Below are positions 52,176 to 64,000 of a stretch of 64,000 nucleotides of DNA, one piece after another. The position numbers were made by a program, and so were the translations under genes. Source of the stretch: Hyperoodon ampullatus (taxonomy: Eukaryota; Chordata; Mammalia; Artiodactyla; Ziphiidae); contig CATKHW010000011.1 in assembly GCA_949752795.1 (NCBI GenBank), forward strand, positions 124,001-188,000, written 5' to 3'. Position 1 is the stretch's first letter. Every line of letters starts with the position of its first letter. The notes beneath the pieces were generated by a model that worked only from the letters and a program-made list of their open reading frames with translations, had not been told where the DNA came from and searched no databases.

Positions 52176-53910
52176 CCAGCATTATGCCACATCCAGCTGT
52201 CATTGTAGATAGGGTCATTTCAGGTTTCATCAGAGACCCTGAAGGAATTGTAAAGAATTTCCCAGTTTTTTTGTTTTATTTTTGAAATTCCTTTTTATAG
52301 TGGGTTTGAGCTGATTCTCGCTGCCATATTTATCCCAGTCTAGACACACTTGATTCCCTTACGGAGACATATCAATACATAGGTTTTAAGATTCTTACTA
52401 GTCAGATATATTCCTCTGCGGGAAATAAGGGGTTTTGAGTCCCTTTCACTGAGGAAGGTGTAGGTCTTGTCTATTCCATAGTTGGTTTTTGGAACGGTAC
52501 CTGTGCTTATATCAAACTCTGGTTTTATGCATCACCCCACCTCTCCTTCCCCCTTAAGCAGGCATAAGAGTGTTTTCTAAATGTGAGACACTGTTCTCTT
52601 TCCTAACTCAGTTCAAGTGTAGCCATGTTTACAGGATCTTCATAAGTGATATCTTATGATAAGTTTCTTTTTCTCTGTGACTTATTTCACTTAGAATCAT
52701 CGTACCTGAATCCACCCATTTTGCTGCTACTGGTCTTATGACATTGATTTCATGGCTGAGGGATATTCCATCGTACGTAAGTACCACAATTTTTTGAACC
52801 ATTTTTATATTTCCTGGGATATTTAAGGTGTACCCAAGTTGAGGTCCTTGTAAGCAGTGCAGCCCTAAATTTTGGGGTGGCTGTGTCTTTTTGATTTTCA
52901 GTTTTCCCAAGGTATATTCCCTAGACTGGAAGTGCCCTTGGCTCTGTAGCTCTGTTGTTTACTTGTTTTAGGGAACACAATGCACTCCTCCAGAGAGGAA
53001 GTTGGAAATTTACATCCCGCCCATCAGCATAACAAGGCTCCCTGTTCTCCAGGGCCTGTCTTGCCTTTCTGGTTTTTACACATTTTGGGGATGTCCCTTT
53101 TGACCGGTGGGAAGTGATACTTCTTTGTAGTGCAGATTTGCATTGCCCGCTTGCTTGCTTGGCCAAAAAGGGCGTATGCGTTTTCTCCTGAATATATTTA
53201 GGAGGAAACGCATACGCCCTTTTGGCCAAGTGCATCATTGTCGAAGTTGTGCCCCTCTTCCTGTGCTTTAAAGGCGATTCCAACATACCTCTGGAAATCT
53301 GTTTCCTGCTATTCTGCCTCGCTTTCAAGTCCGCCTCGTTGCCTTCCCTCAACAGATTTTTGGACGATAGTTGTCCTTTATTACTCGGCCAGTTTGTGAA
53401 TTGCTGTGCCCCTGAGCTCCATTTTTCACTCGTTTTTGGTGAGCTGACCGCAAGTCCAAAATTTTGGTTCAGGATCTATACTGATTCCCGGTGGGTGGCT
53501 GAGACTTTGGTTAATTCTTCTTCCTGCCGGGAAATTACAGTGATATGTGCCCGTCCAAATGCCTAACAGCTACTCTCTCATTGGTTCTCCCTCTTCCCTT
53601 TCATCCTCTGCCAAATTGGCAACCTGTGCGAACCAGGAGGTTAAAGGGGCTGTCTCTCCAAGTTGGGAGGTTGATAATAAAGCAGATGGAAAGTCAAACC
53701 GGAGCTCCAGGAGAGGGACTATTCGTTGAGTTTTAGAAACCTTCGTATTCACAGTGTGTCCGTTCTCTAGGATTCCCGTACATGTTATATCTGTAGTAAT
53801 ATTCCCTTCAACCTGGAGAGTTGGGACCCATGGAATGTGGCCATGCATTATTGCTTTAAAGGGTCTGCATTTGCTCACCCAATCTCACCAATCCTCTCAG
53901 TCCCAAGTGT
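52176..53910. repeat. Monomer 31 (type B, block member 3, 1,735 bp)
   Basis: As 22, with 'gaaataagggg' as in 19. Four 1-bp deletions between 53220 and 53842. Private 'ccagcatta' and 'gagctccagg'. Palindrome 53158-53230 is 73 bp with right-arm changes. Confidence 0.95.
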
Positions 53911-55649
53911 CCAGCCTTATGCCACATCCAGCTGTCATTGTAGATAGGGTCATTTCAGGTTTCATCAGAGACCCTGAAGGAATTGTAAAGAATTTCCCAG
54001 TTTTTTTGTTTTATTTTTGAAATTCCTTTTTATAGTGGGTTTGAGCTGATTCTCGCTGCCATATTTATCCCAGTCTAGACACACTTGATTCCCTTACGGA
54101 GACATATCAATACATAGGTTTTAAGATTCTTACTAGTCAGATATATTCCTCTGCGGGAAATATGGGGTTTTGAGTCCCTTTCACTGAGGAAGGTGTAGGT
54201 CTTGTCTATTCCATAGTTGGTTTTTGGAACGGTACCTGTGCTTATATCAAACTCTGGTTTTATGCATCACCCCACCTCTCCTTCCCCCTTAAGCAGGCAT
54301 AAGAGTGTTTTCTAAATGTGAGACACTGTTCTCTTTCCTAACTCAGTTCAAGTGTAGCCATGTTTACAGGATCATCATAAGTGATAACTTATGATAAGTT
54401 TCTTTTTCTCTGTGACTTATTTCACTTAGAATCATCGTACCTGAATCCAACCATTTTGCTGCTACTGGTCTTATGACATTGATTTCATGGCTGAGGGATA
54501 TTCCATCATACGTAAGTACCACAATTTTTTGAACCAATTTTATATTTCCTGGGATATTTAAGGTGTACCCAAGTTGAGGTCCTTGTAAGCAGTGCAGCCC
54601 TAAATTTTGGGGTGGCTCTGTCTTATTGATTTTCAGTTTTTCCCAGGTATATTCCCTAGACTGGAAGTGCCCTTGGCTCTGTAGCTCTGTTGTTTACTTG
54701 TTTTAGGGAACACAATGCACTCCTCCAGAGAGGCAGTTGGCAATTTACATCCCGCCCATCAACATAACAAGGCTCCCTGTTCTCCAGGGCCTGTCTTGCC
54801 TTTCTGGTTTTTACACATTTTGTGGATGTCCCTTTTGACCGGTGGGAAGTGATACTTCTTTGTAGTGGAGATTTGCATTGCCCGCTTGCTTGCTTGGCCA
54901 AAAAGGGCGTATGCGTTTTCTCCTGAATATATTCAGGAGAAAACGCATACGCCCTTTTTGGCCAAGTGCATCATTGTCGAAGTTGTGCCCCTCTTCCTGT
55001 GCTTTAAAGGCGATTCCAACGTACCTCTTGAAATCTGTTTCCTGCTATTCTGCCTCGCTTTCAAGTCCGCCTCGTTGCCTTCCCTCAACAGATTTTTGGA
55101 CGATAGTTGTCCTTTATTACTCGGCCAGTTTGTGAATTGCTGTGCCCCTGAGCTCCATTTTTCAACTCGTTTTTGGTGAGCTGACCGCAAGTCCAAAATT
55201 TTGGTTCAGGACCTATACTGATTCCCGGTGGGTGGCTGAGACTTTGGTTAATTCTTCTTCCTGCCGGGAAATTACAGTGATATGTGCCCGTCCAAATGCC
55301 TAACAGCTACTCTCTCATTGGTTCTCCCTCTTCCCTTTCATCCTCTGCCAAATTGGCAACCTGTGCGAACCAGGAGGTTAAAGGGGCTGTCTCTCCAAGT
55401 TGGGAGGTTGATAATAAAGCAGATGGAAAGTCAAACCGGAGCACCAGGAGAGGGACTATTCGTTGAGTTTTAGAAACCTTTCGTATTCACAGTGTGTCCG
55501 TTCTCTAGGATTCCCGTACATGTTATATCTGTAGTAATATTCCCTTCAACCTGGAGAGTTGGGACCCATGGAATGTGTGCCATGCATTATTGCTTTAAAG
55601 GGTCTGCATTTGCTCACCCAATCTCACCAATCCTCTCAGTCCCAAGTGT
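53911..55649. repeat. Monomer 32 (type A)
   Basis: As 23 ('ggatcatcat', 'gtggag', 'ggacct') but 'catcatacg'. Palindrome 54893-54966 perfect. Confidence 0.95.
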
Positions 55650-57388
55650 CCAGCCTTATGCCACATCCAGCTGTCATTGTAGATAGGGTCATTTCAGGTT
55701 TCATCAGAGACCCTGAAGGAATTGTAAAGAATTTCCTAGTTTTTTTGTTTTATTTTTGAAATTCCTTTTTATAGTGGGTTTGAGCTGATTCTCGCTGCCA
55801 TATTTATCCCAGTCTAGACACACTTGATTCCCTTACGGAGACATATCAATACATAGGTTTTAAGATTCTTACTAGTCAGATATATTCCTCTGCGGGAAAT
55901 ATGGGGTTTTGAGTCCCTTTCACTGAGGAAGGTGTAGGTCTTGTCTATTCCATAGTTGGTTTTTGGAACGGTACCTGTGCTTATATCAAACTCTGGTTTT
56001 ATGCATCACCCCACCTCTCCTTCCCCCTTAAGCAGGCATAAGAGTGTTTTCTAAATGTGAGACACTGTTCTCTTTCCTAACTCAGTTCAAGTGTAGCCAT
56101 GTTTACAGGATCTTCATAAGTGATATCTTATGATAAGTTTCTTTTTCTGTGTGACTTATTTCACTTAGAATCATCGTACCTGAATCCACCCATTTTGCTG
56201 CTACTGGTCTTATGACATTGATTTCATGGCTGAGGGATATTCCATCGTACGTAAGTACCACAATTTTTTGAACCATTTTTATATTTCCTGGGATATTTAA
56301 GGTGTACCCAAGTTGAGGTCCTTGTAAGCAGTGCAGCCCTAAATTTTGGGGTGGCTGTGTCTTTTTGATTTTCAGTTTTCCCAAGGTATATTCCCTAGAC
56401 TGGAAGTGCCCTTGGCTCTGTAGCTCTGTTGTTTACTTGTTTTAGGGAACACAATGCACTCCTCCAGAGAGGCAGTTGGCAATTTACATCCCGCCCATCA
56501 GCATAAAAAGGCTCCCTGTTCTCCAGGGCCTGTCTTGCCTTTCTGGTATTTACACATTTTGGGGATGTCCCTTTTGACCGGTGGGAAGTGATACTTCTTT
56601 GTAGTGCAGATTTGCATTGCCCGCTTGCTTGCTTGGCCAAAAAGGGCGTATGCGTTTTCTCCTGAATATATTCAGGAGAAAACGCATACGCCCTTTTTGG
56701 CCAAGTGCATCATTGTCGAAGTTGTGCCCCTCTTCCTGTGCTTTAAAGGCGATTCCAACGTACCTCTTGAAATCTGTTTCCTGCTATTCTGCCTCGCTTT
56801 CAAGTCCGCCTCGTTGCCTTCCCTCAACAGATTTTTGGACGATAGTTGTCCTTTATTACTCGGCCAGTTTGTGAATGGCTGTGCCCCTGAGCTCCATTTT
56901 TCAACTCGTTTTTGGTGAGCTGACCGCAAGTCCAAAATTTTGGTTCCGGATCTATACTGATTCCCGGTGGGTGGCTGAGACTTTGGTTAATTCTTCTTCC
57001 TGCCGGGAAATTACAGTGATATGTGCCCGTCCAAATGCCTAACAGCTACTCTCTCATTGGTTCTCCCTCTTCCCTTTCATCCTCTGCCAAATTGGCAACC
57101 TGTGCGAACCAGGAGGTTAAAGGGGCTGTCTCTCCAAGTTGGGAGGTTGATAATAAAGCAGATGGAAAGTCAAACCGGAGCACCAGGAGAGGGACTATTC
57201 GTTGAGTTTTAGAAACCTTTCGTATTCACAGTGTGTCCGTTCTCTAGGATTCCCGTACATGTTATATCTGTAGTAATATTCCCTTCAACCTGGAGAGTTG
57301 GGACCCATGGAATGTGTGCCATGCATTATTGCTTTAAAGGGTCTGCATTTGCTCACCCAATCTCACCAATCCTCTCAGTCCCAAGTGT
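55650..57388. repeat. Monomer 33 (type B)
   Basis: The only type B unit entered by 'tcctag'. 'ctgtgtgac' as in 18; private 'tggtatttac', 'gaatggctg', 'gttccgga'. Palindrome 56632-56705 perfect. Confidence 0.95.
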
Positions 57389-59128
57389 CCAGCCTTATGC
57401 CACATCCAGCTGTCATTGTAGATAGGGTCATTTCAGGTTTCATCAGAGACCCTGAAGGAATTGTAAAGAATTTCCCAGTTTTTTTTGTTTTGTTTTTGAA
57501 ATTCCTTTTTATAGTGGGTTTGAGCTGATTCTCGCTGCCATGTTTATGCCAGTCTAGACACACTTGATTCCCTTATGGAGACATATCAATACATAGGTTT
57601 TAAGATTCTTACTAGTCAGATATATTCCTCTGTGGGAAATATGGGGTTTTGAGTCCCTTTCACTGAGGAAGGTGTAGGTCTTGTCTATTCCATAGTTGGT
57701 TTTTGGAACGGTACCTGTGCTTATATCAAACTGTGGTTTTATGCATCACCCCACCTCTCCTTCCCCCTTAAGCAGGCATAAGAGTGTTTTCTAAATGTGA
57801 GACACTGTTCTCTTTCCTAACTCAGTTCAAGTGTAGCCATGTTTACAGGATCTTCATAAGTGATAACTTATGATAAGTTTCTTTTTCTCTGTGACTTATT
57901 TCACTTAGAATCATCGTACCTGAATCCAACCATTTTGCTGCTACTGGTCTTATGACATTGATTTCATGGCTGAGGGATATTCCATCGTACGTAAGTACCA
58001 CAATTTTTTGAACCAATTTTATATTTCCTGGGATATTTAAGGTGTACCCAAGTTGAGGTCCTTGTAAGCAGTGCAGCCCTAAATTTTGGGGTGGCTCTGT
58101 CTTATTGATTTTCAGTTTTTCCCAGGTATATTCCCTAGACTGGAAGTGCCCTTGGCTCTGTAGCTCTGTTGTTTACTTGTTTTAGGGAACACAATGCACT
58201 CCTCCAGAGAGGCAGTTGGCAATTTACATCCCGCCCATCAACATAACAAGGCTCCCTGTTCTCCAGGGCCTGTCTTGCCTTTCTGGTTTTTACACATATT
58301 TTGGATGTCCCTTTTGACCGGTGGGAAGTGATACTTCTTTGTAGTGGAGATTTGCATTGCCCGCTTGCTTGCTTGGCCAAAAAGGGCGTATGCGTTTTCT
58401 CCTGAATATATTCAGGAGAAAACGCATACGCCCTTTTTGGCCAAGTGCATCATTGTCGAAGTTGTGCCCCTCTTCCTGTGCTTTAAAGGCGATTCCAACG
58501 TACCTCTTGAAATCTGTTTCCTGCTATTCTGCCTCGCTTTCAAGTCCGCCTCGTTGCCTTCCCTCAACAGATTTTTGGACGATAGTTGTCCTTTATTACT
58601 CGGCCAGTTTGTGAATTGCTGTGCCCCTGAGCTCCATTTTTCAACTCGTTTTTGGTGAGCTGACCGCAAGTCCAAAATTTTGGTTCAGGACCTATACTGA
58701 TTCCCGGTGGGTGGCTGAGACTTTGGTTAATTCTTCTTCCTGCCGGGAAATTACAGTGATATGTGCCCGTCCAAATGCCTAACAGCTACTCTCTCATTGG
58801 TTCTCCCTCTTCCCTTTCATCCTCTGCCAAATTGGCAACCTGTGCGAACCAGGAGGTTAAAGGGGCTGTCTCTCCAAGTTGGGAGGTTGATAATAAAGCA
58901 GATGGAAAGTCAAACCGGAGCACCAGGAGAGGGACTATTCGTTGAGTTTTAGAAACCTTTCGTATTCACAGTGTGTCCGTTCTCTAGGATTCCCGTACAT
59001 GTTATATCTGTAGTAATATTCCCTTCAACCTGGAGAGTTGGGACCCATGGAATGTGTGCCATGCATTATTGCTTTAAAGGGTCTGCATTTGCTCACCCAA
59101 TCTCACCAATCCTCTCAGTCCCAAGTGT
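57389..59128. repeat. Monomer 34 (type A, T8, twin of 12)
   Basis: Differs from 12 by 'ctctgtggg', 'aatccaacc' and 'ggacct'. Palindrome 58372-58445 perfect. Confidence 0.95.
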
Positions 59129-60867
59129 CCAGCCTTATGCCACATCCAGCTGTCATTGTAGATAGGGTCATTTCAGGTTTCATCAGAGACCCTGAAGGAA
59201 TTGTAAAGAATTTCCTAGTTTTTTTGTTTTATTTTTGAAATTCCTTTTTATAGTGGGTTTGAGCTGATTCTCGCTGCCATATTTATCCCAGTCTAGACAC
59301 ACTTGATTCCCTTACGGAGACATATCAATACATAGGTTTTAAGATTCTTACTAGTCAGATATATTCCTCTGCGGGAAATATGGGGTTTTGAGTCCCTTTC
59401 ACTGAGGAAGGTGTAGGTCTTGTCTATTCCATAGTTGGTTTTTGGAACGGTACCTGTGCTTATATCAAACTCTGGTTTTATGCATCACCCCACCTCTCCT
59501 TCCCCCTTAAGCAGGCATAAGAGTGTTTTCTAAATGTGAGACACTGTTCTCTTTCCTAACTCAGTTCAAGTGTAGCCATGTTTACAGGATCTTCATAAGT
59601 GATAACTTATGATAAGTTTCTTTTTCTCTGTGACTTATTTCACTTAGAATCATCGTACCTGAATCCAACCATTTTGCTGCTACTGGTCTTATGACATTGA
59701 TTTCATGGCTGAGGGATATTCCATCGTATGTAAGTACCACAATTTTTTGAACCAATTTTATATTTCCTGGGATATTTAAGGTGTACCCAAGTTGAGGTCC
59801 TTGTAAGCAGTGCAGCCCTAAATTTTGGGGTGGCTCTGTCTTATTGATTTTCAGTTTTTCCCAGGTATATTCCCTAGACTGGAAGTGCCCTTGGCTCTGT
59901 AGCTCTGTTGTTTACTTGTTTTAGGGAACACAATGCACTCCTCCAGAGAGGCAGTTGGCAATTTACATCCCGCCCATCAACATAACAAGGCTCCCTGTTC
60001 TCCAGGGCCTGTCTTGCCTTTCTGGTTTTTACACATTTTGTGGATGTCCCTTTTGACCGGTGGGAAGTGATACTTCTTTGTAGTGGAGATTTGCATTGCC
60101 CGCTTGCTTGCTTGGCCAAAAAGGGCGTATGCGTTTTCTCCTGAATATATTCAGGAGAAAACGCATACGCCCTTTTTGGCCAAGTGCATCATTGTCGAAG
60201 TTGTGCCCCTCTTCCTGTGCTTTAAAGGCGATTCCAACGTACCTCTTGAAATCTGTTTCCTGCTATTCTGCCTCGCTTTCAAGTCCGCCTCGTTGCCTTC
60301 CCTCAACAGATTTTTGGACGATAGTTGTCCTTTATTACTCGGCCAGTTTGTGAATTGCTGTGCCCCTGAGCTCCATTTTTCAACTCGTTTTTGGTGAGCT
60401 GACCGCAAGTCCAAAATTTTGGTTCAGGATCTATACTGATTCCCGGTGGGTGGCTGAGACTTTGGTTAATTCTTCTTCCTGCCGGGAAATTACAGTGATA
60501 TGTGCCCGTCCAAATGCCTAACAGCTACTCTCTCATTGGTTCTCCCTCTTCCCTTTTATCCTCTGCCAAATTGGCAACCTGTGCGAACCAGGAGGTTAAA
60601 GGGGCTGTCTCTCCAAGTTGGGAGGTTGATAATAAAGCAGATGGAAAGTCAAACCGGAGCACCAGGAGAGGGACTATTCGTTGAGTTTTAGAAACCTTTC
60701 GTATTCACAGTGTGTCCGTTCTCTAGGATTCCCGTACATGTTATATCTGTAGTAATATTCCCTTCAACCTGGAGAGTTGGGACCCATGGAATGTGTGCCA
60801 TGCATTATTGCTTTAAAGGGTCTGCATTTGCTCACCCAATCTCACCAATCCTCTCAGTCCCAAGTGT
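59129..60867. repeat. Monomer 35 (type A, 'tcctag' group)
   Basis: As 13; private 'cccttttatcc'. Palindrome 60111-60184 perfect. Confidence 0.95.
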
Positions 60868-62606
60868 CCAGCCTTATGCCACATCCAGCTGTCATTGTAG
60901 ATAGGGTCATTTCAGGTTTCATCAGAGACCCTGAAGGAATTGTAAAGAATTTCCCAGTTTTTTTGTTTTATTTTTGAAATTCCTTTTTATAGTGGGTTTG
61001 AGCTGATTCTCGCTGCCATATTTATCCCAGTCTAGACACACTTGATTCCCTTACGGAGACATATCAATACATAGGTTTTAAGATTCTTACTAGTCAGATA
61101 TATTCCTCTGCGGGAAATATGGGGTTTTGAGTCCCTTTCACTGAGGAAGGTGTAGGTCTTGTCTATTCCATAGTTGGTTTTTGGAACGGTACCTGTGCTT
61201 ATATCAAACTCTGGTTTTATGCATCACCCCACCTCTCCTTCCCCCTTAAGCAGGCATAAGAGTGTTTTCTAAATGTGAGACACTGTTCTCTTTCCTAACT
61301 CAGTTCAAGTGTAGCCATGTTTACAGGATCTTCATAAGTGATATCTTATGATAAGTTTCTTTTTCTCTGTGACTTATTTCACTTAGAATCATCGTACCTG
61401 AATCCACCCATTTTGCTGCCACTGGTCTTATGACATTGATTTCATGGCTGAGGGATATTCCATCGTACGTAAGTACCACAATTTTTTGAACCAATTTTAT
61501 ATTTCCTGGGATATTTAAGGTGTACCCAAGTTGAGGTCCTTGTAAGCAGTGCAGCCCTAAATTTTGGGGTGGCTGTGTCTTTTTGATTTTCAGTTTTCCC
61601 AAGGTATATTCCCTAGACTGGAAGTGCCCTTGGCTCTGTAGCTCTGTTGTTTACTTGTTTTAGGGAACACAATGCACTCCTCCAGAGAGGCAGTTGGCAA
61701 TTTACATCCCGCCCATCAGCATAACAAGGCTCCCTGTTCTCCAGGGCCTGTCTTGCCTTTCTGGTTTTTACACATTTTGTGGATGTCCCTTTTGACCAGT
61801 GGGAAGTGATACTTCTTTGTAGTGCAGATTTGCATTGCCCGCTTGCTTGCTTGGCCAGAAAGGGCGTATGCGTTTTCTCCTGAATATATTCAGGAGAAAA
61901 CGCATACGCCCTTTTTGGCCAAGTGCGTCATTGTCGAAGTTGTGCCCCTCTTCCTGTGCTTTAAAGGCGAGTCCAACGTACCTCTTGAAATCTGTTTCCT
62001 GCTATTCTACCTCGCTTTCAAATCCACCTCGCTGCCTTCCCTCAACAGATATTTGGATGATAGTTGTCCATTATTACTCGGCCAGTTTGTGAATTGCTGT
62101 GCCCCTGAGCTCCATTTTTCAACTCGATTTTGGTGAGCGGCCCGCAAGTCCACAATTTTGGTTCAGGACCTATACTGATTCCCGGTGGGTGGCTGAGACT
62201 TTGGTTAATTCTTCTTCCTGTCGGGAAGTTAGAGTGATATGTGCCCGTCCAAATGCCTATCAGCTACTCTCTCATTGGTTCTCCCTCTTCCCTTTCATCC
62301 TCTGCCAAATTGGCAACCTGTGTGAACCAGGAGGTTAAAGGGGCTGTCTCTCCAAGTTGGGAGATTGATAGTAAAGCAGATGGAAAGTCAAACCGGAGCA
62401 CCAGGAGAGGGACTATTCGTTGAGTTTTAGAAACCTTTCGTATTCACAGTGTGTCCGTTCTCTAGGATTCCCGTACATGTTATATCTATAGTAATATTCC
62501 CTTCAACCTGGAGAGTTGGGACCCATGGAATGTGTGCCATGCATTATTGCTTTAAAGGGTCTGCATTTGCTCACCCAATCTCACCAATCCTCTCAGTCCC
62601 AAGTGT
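60868..62606. repeat. Monomer 36 (type B, diverged right half)
   Basis: Type B block but 'aaccaatttta'. About two dozen changes between 61798 and 62488. Palindrome 61850-61923 has one left-arm change ('ggccagaaagg'). Confidence 0.95.
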
Positions 62607-64000
62607 CCAGCCTTATGCCACATCCAGCTGTCATTGTAGATAGGGTCATTTCAGGTTTCATCAGAGACCCTGAAGGAATTGTAAAGAATTTCCCAGTTTT
62701 TTTGTTTTATTTTTGAAATTCCTTTTTATAGTGGGTTTGAGCTGATTCTCGCTGCCATATTTATCCCAGTCTAGACACACTTGATTCCCTTACGGAGACA
62801 TATCAATACATAGGTTTTAAGATTCTTACTAGTCAGATATATTCCTCTGCGGGAAATATGGGGTTTTGAGTCCCTTTCACTGAGGAAGGTGTAGGTCTTG
62901 TCTATTCCATAGTTGGTTTTTGGAACGGTACCTGTGCTTATATCAAACTCCGGTTTTATGCATCACCCCACCTCTCCTTCCCCCTTAAGCAGGCATAAGT
63001 GTGTTTTCTAAATGTGAGACACTGTTCTCTTTCCTAACTCAGTTCAAGTGTAGCCATGTTTACAGGATCTTCATAAGTGATATCTTATGATAAGTTTCTT
63101 TTTCTCTGTGACTTATTTCACTTAGAATCATCGTACCTGAATCCACCCATTTTGCTGCTACTGGTCTTATGACATTGATTTCATGGCTGAGGGATATTCC
63201 ATCGTACGTAAGTACCACAATTTTTTGAACCATTTTTATATTTCCTGGGATATTTAAGGTGTACCCAAGTTGAGGTCCTTGTAAGCAGTGCAGCCCTAAA
63301 TTTTGGGGTGGCTGTGTCTTTTTGATTTTCAGTTTTCCCAAGGTATATTCCCTAGACTGGAAGTGCCCTTGGCTCTGTAGCTCTGTTGTTTACTTGTTTT
63401 AGGGAACACAATGCACTCCTCCAGTGAGGCAGTTGGAAATTTACATCCCGCCCATCAGCATAACAAGGCTCCCTGTTCTCCAGGGCCTGTCTTGCCTTTC
63501 TGGTTTTTACACATTTTGGGGATGTCCCTTTTGACCGGTGGGAAGTGATACTTCTTTGTAGTGCAGATTTGCATTGCCCGCTTGCTTGCTTGGCCAAAAA
63601 GGGCGTATGCGTTTTCTCCTGAATATATTCAGGAGAAAACGCATACGCCCTTTTTGGCCAAGTGCATCATTGTCGAAGTTGTGCCCCTCTTCCTGTGCTT
63701 TAAAGGTGATTCCAACGTACCTCTTGAAATCTGTTTCCTGCTATTCTGCCTCGCTTTCAAGTCCGCCTCGTTGCCTTCCCTCAACAGATTTTTGGACGAT
63801 AGTTGTCCTTTATTACTCGGCCAGTTTGTGAATTGCTGTGCCCCTGAGCTCCATTTTTCAACTCGTTTTTGGTGAGCTGACCGCAAGTCCAAAATTTTGG
63901 TTCAGGATCTATACTGATTCCCGGTGGGTGGCTGAGACTTTGGTTAATTCTTCTTCCTGCCGGGAAATTACAGTGATATGTGCCCGTCCAAATGCCTAAC
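62607..64000. repeat. Monomer 37 (type B, cut by window end)
   Basis: First 1,394 bp of a unit. 'ccagtgaggcagttggaaa' as in 29; private 'aaactccgg', 'cataagtgtg', 'aaaggtgatt'. Palindrome 63589-63662 perfect. Confidence 0.95.

Larger units (their letters stand above)
49812..53910. repeat. Three-monomer block, copy 3
   Basis: Starts inside monomer 29, somewhere between 49516 and 49812, and runs through 31. Member 3 has 'caacatacc' like copy 1, and member 2 has 'aatctaccc' like copy 1. Confidence 0.8.
1..64000. repeat. Satellite array, ~1,739-bp unit, probably cetacean common satellite
   Basis: The same unit recurs head to tail 36.8 times with no interruption, inversion or inserted foreign DNA. 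Spacing between equivalent bases is 1,739 or 1,740 bp everywhere except one 1,735-bp unit. Neighbouring units differ at a few to a few dozen bases by eye, so they are strongly homogenised. Unit length and L1-derived content match what is known of the cetacean common satellite, which occupies large heterochromatic blocks. Both window ends fall inside the array. The host assignment is inference from memory of that family; a satellite of another cetartiodactyl is the main alternative. Confidence 0.96.

Noticed and set aside
52921..53352. 143-codon minus-strand frame and 114-codon plus-strand frame in monomer 31
   Set aside because: They exist only because 1-bp deletions fuse short frames; likely consensus errors.
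1..64000. CRISPR array or bacterial tandem system
   Set aside because: Repeat period is 1.7 kb without spacers, units differ by scattered substitutions, and the content is mammalian L1.
1..64000. A previously undescribed functional gene system
   Set aside because: All bases are accounted for by one satellite unit. The novelty is in its nested structure and higher-order organisation, not in encoded proteins.

Overview
The window is one uninterrupted satellite DNA array. From base 1 to base 64000 the same unit of about 1,739 bp is repeated head to tail, in 36 complete copies plus one partial copy. I find no unique sequence, host gene, tRNA, rRNA or array edge. The register used here starts each unit at 'ccagccttatgcc' (1, 1741, 3480, 5219 and so on to 62607). 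Unit lengths are 1,739 or 1,740 bp, the difference being a T7/T8 run. Monomer 31 is 1,735 bp.

The organism is most likely a cetacean. The unit length matches what I recall of the 'common cetacean satellite' (about 1.74-1.76 kb in baleen whales and several toothed whales, about 1.58 kb in dolphins). The content fits the published idea that this satellite derives from an L1 element. Read on the minus strand, the unit aligns by eye with the 3' end of a mammalian LINE-1: a T-rich tract (reversed poly-A tail), the 3' UTR, then the ORF2 C-terminal region with its typical residues, and more diverged ORF2 sequence further on. These assignments rest on memory of L1 sequence, not on a search.

Nested in the L1-derived sequence of every unit is a 74-bp inverted repeat without spacer (984-1057 in the first unit). 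It is perfect in 26 of 37 copies. Its arms begin like the cetartiodactyl mariner-type palindromic elements, so it looks like a small non-autonomous DNA transposon inserted in the L1 before amplification.

The monomers fall into two main types at a linked block in the ORF2-derived part: type A (25 copies) and type B (12 copies: 2, 3, 11, 18, 19, 22, 28, 29, 31, 33, 36, 37). B is closer to L1 and so probably older. Shared variants reveal higher-order structure: a three-monomer block present three times (monomers 20-22, 26-28, 29-31), a two-monomer alternation in 13-17, and a distant duplicate pair (12-13 and 34-35). Oddities are a cluster of four 1-bp deletions in monomer 31, a strongly diverged tract in monomer 36, and mosaic monomers (4, 26, 29). 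No open reading frame here is a credible gene. The array is probably constitutive heterochromatin, possibly pericentromeric or interstitial; the sequence alone cannot say which.
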